Source: an uncultured Flavobacteriales bacterium (lineage in GTDB: Bacteria; Bacteroidota; Bacteroidia; Flavobacteriales_E; Vicingaceae). From it: a DNA stretch of 64,000 nucleotides. Positions within the stretch are counted from its first letter, which is position 1, and the number at the start of each line of letters is the position of its first letter. The notes beneath the pieces are model-generated. The model did not search any database and was not told where the DNA came from. It was given only the letters and a program-made list of their open reading frames with translations. Location of the stretch: NCBI GenBank assembly GCA_937925525.1, contig CALALS010000173.1, positions 1 to 64,000 on the forward strand. Direction: 5' to 3'. Of the stretch, positions 60,461 through 64,000 are shown piece after piece. The position numbers were made by a program, and so were the translations under genes.

Positions 60461-61723
60461 CTAATAAACTTTCCCTTGCCTCCAGGAGTCAATAGACCTG
60501 TACCAGCTTGATTTTAAAAGAGGATTTCTGTCTAGCACAAAATCATTCTCAGTAAAAGGATTTTTTACTTTTTGAAACTGCATAGATACGGTCATAATAT
60601 TTCCTTCTTCACCATATACCCAGGTTTCCACCATATTGTTTTTATAAATGGTATTGGGCGGACCATACACAATATAAATTAGCCCTCTGTCTGTTTTCCA
60701 GCCTTCGGTGTATGAAGTAAAGTGTCTGTTGGCCTGTTCAACTCTATTGTAATATTCTTTAATTAAAAGCTTTGCTCTATCGGTGCTTCCGCCCAGAGAA
60801 AGCCAAAAACGCTCCAGAGTTTCTTTAGGCGTTTTACTTTCTTCTATACTTTTAAATTCATTTTTAGAAGTTAGGTATCGCACACATTCAATCATTTGTT
60901 TTACAGAAGTAACTTCAGGAAAATCGTTGCCAAACGCAAAAAGAGTTACTCCTGTTTTTTGTGTGGTATCGGTGAGTAAATGATAAAAACCTGTGGTTTT
61001 AATATCTATTTCAAATGTTCCTGGCTCAGAGGCCTCAATGGTAAACACATCATCTGCGGAATAGCTATCGGTAATTAAGTTGTCGGTAACAAAAGGAGGA
61101 AGTGGAAGCGGATAATCTCGGGAATAAAACCGACAATTAATTGCTTCAAGCGGTTGCTTGCATTTTACAATTACTTTTTCTCCAACATCAAAAGAAGTTT
61201 TAAAAGAAACCAAGTTGTTTTCGTTAAGCAGCAAAAAGTTTTGTCTGTTTTGCTCATCTTTTTTATTGACTTCAATTAACGTAGTTCCTATATTTCCTCT
61301 CAGTGCTTCGGTAACTTTAGCGGAAAAAACATAATTGTTTCCGAATGGGGCTTTAATTTTGATGGCTCCGTAAAGATGTTTGTTTTGTCCGTTTTTGCCT
61401 GTAGCGTGAAGCACAACAGTATTACTGTCTGCAACAGTTTTCTTTTCAAAGTCGTTAAACAATTTATACTGAAAAACTAAGTCGGAATGAAAGAGGCTAT
61501 CATCTCCTTTTTTGGTAAACAACAGTTGTGAACTTTCAATTTTAAAATAGATGGTTGTGGTGTCTTTTGAGGAATGATAAACCACATAATCCGGGAAAAG
61601 GTTCTGCTCATTCTTTTGATAAATATAAGCGTAATTATTAACCGTTTCTTTTGGAACAGTGCAAGAGAAAGCCAATAATCCAGCCGTTAAAACCTGAGAT
61701 ATGTTTCTTAACCACTTACTCAT
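60461..61723 (-). CDS. GWxTD-domain lipoprotein
   Basis: Start set at MSKWLRNISQVLTAGLLAF (61723) with lipobox AFSC. The C-terminal GWxTD domain (FTSYTEGWKTDRGLIYIVYG, then MVETWVYGEEGNIMTVSMQF) is present in a family of Bacteroidota and Acidobacteria proteins without a known role. 420 residues. Overlaps rmuC by 8 bases and is followed immediately by the phosphatase gene, so the three are one operon. Confidence 0.86.
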   Translation of the reverse strand: MSKWLRNISQVLTAGLLAFSCTVPKETVNNYAYIYQKNEQNLFPDYVVYHSSKDTTTIYFKIESSQLLFTKKGDDSLFHSDLVFQYKLFNDFEKKTVADSNTVVLHATGKNGQNKHLYGAIKIKAPFGNNYVFSAKVTEALRGNIGTTLIEVNKKDEQNRQNFLLLNENNLVSFKTSFDVGEKVIVKCKQPLEAINCRFYSRDYPLPLPPFVTDNLITDSYSADDVFTIEASEPGTFEIDIKTTGFYHLLTDTTQKTGVTLFAFGNDFPEVTSVKQMIECVRYLTSKNEFKSIEESKTPKETLERFWLSLGGSTDRAKLLIKEYYNRVEQANRHFTSYTEGWKTDRGLIYIVYGPPNTIYKNNMVETWVYGEEGNIMTVSMQFQKVKNPFTENDFVLDRNPLLKSSWYRSIDSWRQGKVY

Positions 61724-63080
61724 TAAATAATGATTTTGGCAACTCTCCTTCATCGTCTGAATCTTCAAAGTCTTCAAAGGATGACGGCAGATTTTTTTCT
61801 GTTTTAATTCCTAGTTCTTTTATTTTTTCTACCCGGCTAATTAAGTTTCCTTTTCCGCTTTTGAGTTTATTAAAAGCGCCCTCATAAGCCTTTTGTGAAG
61901 ATTCTATCCCTTTTTGAATTTTTTCCAAATCATCTAAAAAAGCCATAAACTTATCGTATAAGTTGCCTGACTGTCGAGCAATTTCTAAAGCATTCTTAGT
62001 TTGTTTTTCTTGTTTCCAAAGCGATGAAACAGTTCGCAGTGTAGCCAATAAAGTAGTTGGAGTAACAATCACAATCTTTTTATCCCAGGCGGAAACAAAC
62101 AAATCTTTGTCGTTTTCCATGGCCAACGAAAAAGAAGCCTCAATGGGCATAAAGAGCAATACAAAGTCAGGTGTATTAAAGTCTAGCGATGAGTGATATT
62201 CTTTAGAGGAAAGTGTTTTGATGTGTGCTTTAATGGAAATTAAATGCTCGGCTAAAAACTTATTTTTTTCTGTTTCATCGGTAGCGGAAATATAATTGTT
62301 GTAAGCCAGAAGTGAAACTTTGGAGTCAATAATAATATGCTTGTTGTCAGGTAAATTTACAATCACATCGGGTCGTATAGTGTCTCCGGCCGTATTAGAG
62401 GAGGTGGTTTGTGTGGTGTACTCTCTTCCCTTTTCCAAACCGGAACTTTCGAGTACTTTCTCTAAAATAATTTCGCCCCAGTTGCCTTGTTTTTTCACAT
62501 CACCTTTTAACGCTTTGGTTAGGTTTTGAGCGTCTTCGCTAAGCTTTTGATTCAACTCAAAAAGCTGTTTTACTTCAGCCTTTAAGCTAGTGGTTTGCTT
62601 TAATTCTTTTTCGTAGGTCTCTTGAACTTGCTTTTCAAACTTTTCAATTTTCTCCTTGAACGGATTTAAAATTCCCTCCAGCTTTTTCTGATTACTTTCG
62701 GTAAATTCAGTGGAGTTTTGTTTTAATAGTTTATTAGCAATGTTTTCAAATTCGGTTTGAAATTTTTCCTGAAGCTTTTGGGTTTCTTCTTTTAGTTCGG
62801 TGTGTTTGGTTTTGTATTCGGCTAATTCTTTGGTAAGGATGTTATTGTCTTGCTGTAGCTTAACTAGTTCTTCCTGCTGTTGTTTGAAAAACTCTCTCGA
62901 TTTTTCTAAGTTACCGGTTAGTTGCCCTTTTTCCGACAATAACTCATCTTTTTGTTTTTCTAAAGCATGCAGTTTTTCATTATCAACAGAACCATTGGAG
63001 CTTCCGTATTTTGTTTTGGCGAACAAAAACCCTACAGCAACTCCTGCCACTAAACCAATGATTAGAAAAAAGATATCCAT
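61716..63080 (-). CDS. rmuC: DNA recombination protein RmuC
   Basis: N-terminal membrane anchor (FFLIIGLVAGVAVGFLFA), a long coiled coil (about residues 30-190) and the RmuC nuclease-like domain (LKGDVKKQGNWGEIILEKVL, RPDVIVNLPDNKHIIIDSKV and LLFMPIEASFSLAM). In E. coli it limits inversion at short inverted repeats and restricts phage DNA. 454 residues. It heads the minus-strand run with the GWxTD and phosphatase genes. Confidence 0.94.
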   Translation of the reverse strand: MDIFFLIIGLVAGVAVGFLFAKTKYGSSNGSVDNEKLHALEKQKDELLSEKGQLTGNLEKSREFFKQQQEELVKLQQDNNILTKELAEYKTKHTELKEETQKLQEKFQTEFENIANKLLKQNSTEFTESNQKKLEGILNPFKEKIEKFEKQVQETYEKELKQTTSLKAEVKQLFELNQKLSEDAQNLTKALKGDVKKQGNWGEIILEKVLESSGLEKGREYTTQTTSSNTAGDTIRPDVIVNLPDNKHIIIDSKVSLLAYNNYISATDETEKNKFLAEHLISIKAHIKTLSSKEYHSSLDFNTPDFVLLFMPIEASFSLAMENDKDLFVSAWDKKIVIVTPTTLLATLRTVSSLWKQEKQTKNALEIARQSGNLYDKFMAFLDDLEKIQKGIESSQKAYEGAFNKLKSGKGNLISRVEKIKELGIKTEKNLPSSFEDFEDSDDEGELPKSLFNE

Positions 63081-63116
63081 AAATTAATGCAATAAAGGTA
63101 AGGGAAAAAATCAGAA

Positions 63117-63824
63117 TTAATAATTCAAAATAAGAACCGGAGTTCCTTCCGGTATGATGGAAAACAGTTCAACAATATCTGCATTTTTCATTCGTATGCA
63201 TCCGTGTGACTGAGGCGTGCCGATTAAACCTTCTTCAGAAGTACCATGAATATATATATAGCGATTGTACGAGTCAACTTTTCCGCCCTTGTTCAAACCG
63301 CTTTCCATTCCTTCCAGCCACATAATTCTGGTGGTAATATCATCGGTGGGAGATTTAGTGTTGTCGGTATATATTTTGGCAGTTTTTCCGGCATATACTC
63401 TGGACTGAAACAAACCACCCTCCGGAACATTGTGTCCGATTTTATTTTTTACTCTGTGCAAACCAATAGGAGTTTGCTCACTCCCGTAATCGTTTCCGGC
63501 TCCATTGGCAGCGGTAGAAATTTTGTATTTTTTTAAGATGGCATCGTCTTCAATCAAATACATGTTTTGATACTTTACCGAAACAAACAAATACATTTCG
63601 AACTTGTATTTTTTGTATTTGATGTTCACGTATTCTTTTAAGAAACTAGCGAGCATTTCTTCGGGTGGTGAGCTGGGTTTTTCCACCACTTCTTTTTCTA
63701 CTTCTTCTATTTGGTTTTCTTTTACCTCCAGCTCCTTTTCTTTTTTTGACTTTCCGGAGCCCTTGAAAATACTGCATGAGCTAAGCATTACTAAACCAAT
63801 GATACATATCCAGAGCGGCTTCAT
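63117..63824 (-). CDS. L,D-transpeptidase (YkuD) lipoprotein
   Basis: Lipobox VMLSSC (about residue 17) after MKPLWICIIGL, a charged linker, then a YkuD domain from about residue 75: MYLFVSVKYQNMYLIEDDAI, NYGSEQTPIGLHRVKNKIG, IYIHGTSEEGLIGTP and the catalytic SHGCIRM. It should cross-link peptidoglycan or attach proteins to it in the periplasm. Length 235. Confidence 0.92.
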   Translation of the reverse strand: MKPLWICIIGLVMLSSCSIFKGSGKSKKEKELEVKENQIEEVEKEVVEKPSSPPEEMLASFLKEYVNIKYKKYKFEMYLFVSVKYQNMYLIEDDAILKKYKISTAANGAGNDYGSEQTPIGLHRVKNKIGHNVPEGGLFQSRVYAGKTAKIYTDNTKSPTDDITTRIMWLEGMESGLNKGGKVDSYNRYIYIHGTSEEGLIGTPQSHGCIRMKNADIVELFSIIPEGTPVLILNY

Positions 63825-63905
63825 GGGAAACGAAGAAAAGTATTTTTTGTCTTTTTGAATAAGCTAAGTATTAATACTTATGCAATACGAGTTGTGAATT
63901 AGTGG

Positions 63906-64000
63906 CTAAAAATAGTTAACGAATCCGAAATGGATTTTTGCCGAACGAATTAAAAAGGTGCTGTTGAATTCATTTCCTATGGCATAGGTTAAACTAAAAA
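63906..64000 (-). CDS. C-terminal end of an outer-membrane beta-barrel protein (cut by window edge)
   Basis: On the minus strand the frame is open from the window edge to a TAG at 63906, reading FSLTYAIGNEFNSTFLIRSA then KIHFGFVNYF. Alternating polar and hydrophobic residues and a terminal phenylalanine are the barrel-assembly signal of outer-membrane proteins. The family cannot be told from 30 residues. Confidence 0.6.
   Translation of the reverse strand, partial: FSLTYAIGNEFNSTFLIRSAKIHFGFVNYF

Overview
The window is a stretch of an AT-rich Bacteroidota chromosome, most like Flavobacteriales. Signs of this are: the gliding/type IX secretion lipoprotein SprE/PorW; three proteins with a type IX C-terminal sorting domain; DUF5686, GWxTD and YtxJ proteins; promoters of the Bacteroidota TAnnTTTG type (upstream of mnmG, dprA, prs and others); and an almost complete lack of Shine-Dalgarno sequences. 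The rest is dense housekeeping: ybeY, mnmG, kdsB, dprA, rbfA, rpiB, pgk, yebC, ctpA, prs-rplY-pth, cysS, folE, rmuC and one tRNA-Leu(CAA). Two palindromes of the ParB-binding parS type follow mnmG, which suggests a position near the replication origin.

Layout. 1-3132: anti-sigma-kinase-like ATPase (cut by the window edge), ybeY and a secreted T9SS protein. 3146-4630: small cassette array A with an integrase remnant. 4699-17112: mnmG, parS pair, MuiA-like protein, sprE, kdsB, dprA and the rpiB-M28 peptidase-rbfA-LolE operon. 17532-23552: YwqK-repeat protein, multi-PAS histidine kinase, LytTR regulator and ureohydrolase in one co-directional run. 23566-27066: esterase, Crp-like regulator, small lipoproteins and a SnoaL/SRPBCC pair between cassette half-sites. 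27351-29595: a heptad-repeat gene with in-frame stops, then array C (HEPN-like and HNH genes). 29653-35919: ABC exporter, T9SS cargo, pgk, yebC. 35953-40441: array B with restriction-modification genes, an unknown gene and a full tyrosine recombinase. 40458-64000: mostly housekeeping and envelope genes.

The most interesting content is an integron-like cassette system. A tyrosine recombinase (39617-40441) ends in the SPLD tail known from integron integrases but seems to lack their extra internal domain. It diverges from minus-strand cassettes. Each cassette is one or two genes followed within about 15 bases by a foldable site. Four full sites share one design: a 7-base core ending in AAC, a 3-base spacer, an 18-base arm, a loop, the matching arm, a 5-7 base spacer and a core starting with GTT. 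The arms always pair as 6-1-4-1-6, with A opposite C at positions 7 and 12 on the cassette strand, so G opposite T on the other strand. Three of the four loops are exactly 72 bases although their sequences differ. The start of each cassette is complementary to the core at its own end, as expected if cassettes travel as circles. Two nearly identical 25-base attI-like sites (29571-29595, 39518-39542) carry a TATATTTG promoter element reading into the cassettes. I could not test novelty; the architecture is read directly from the sequence, the mobility and function are inference.
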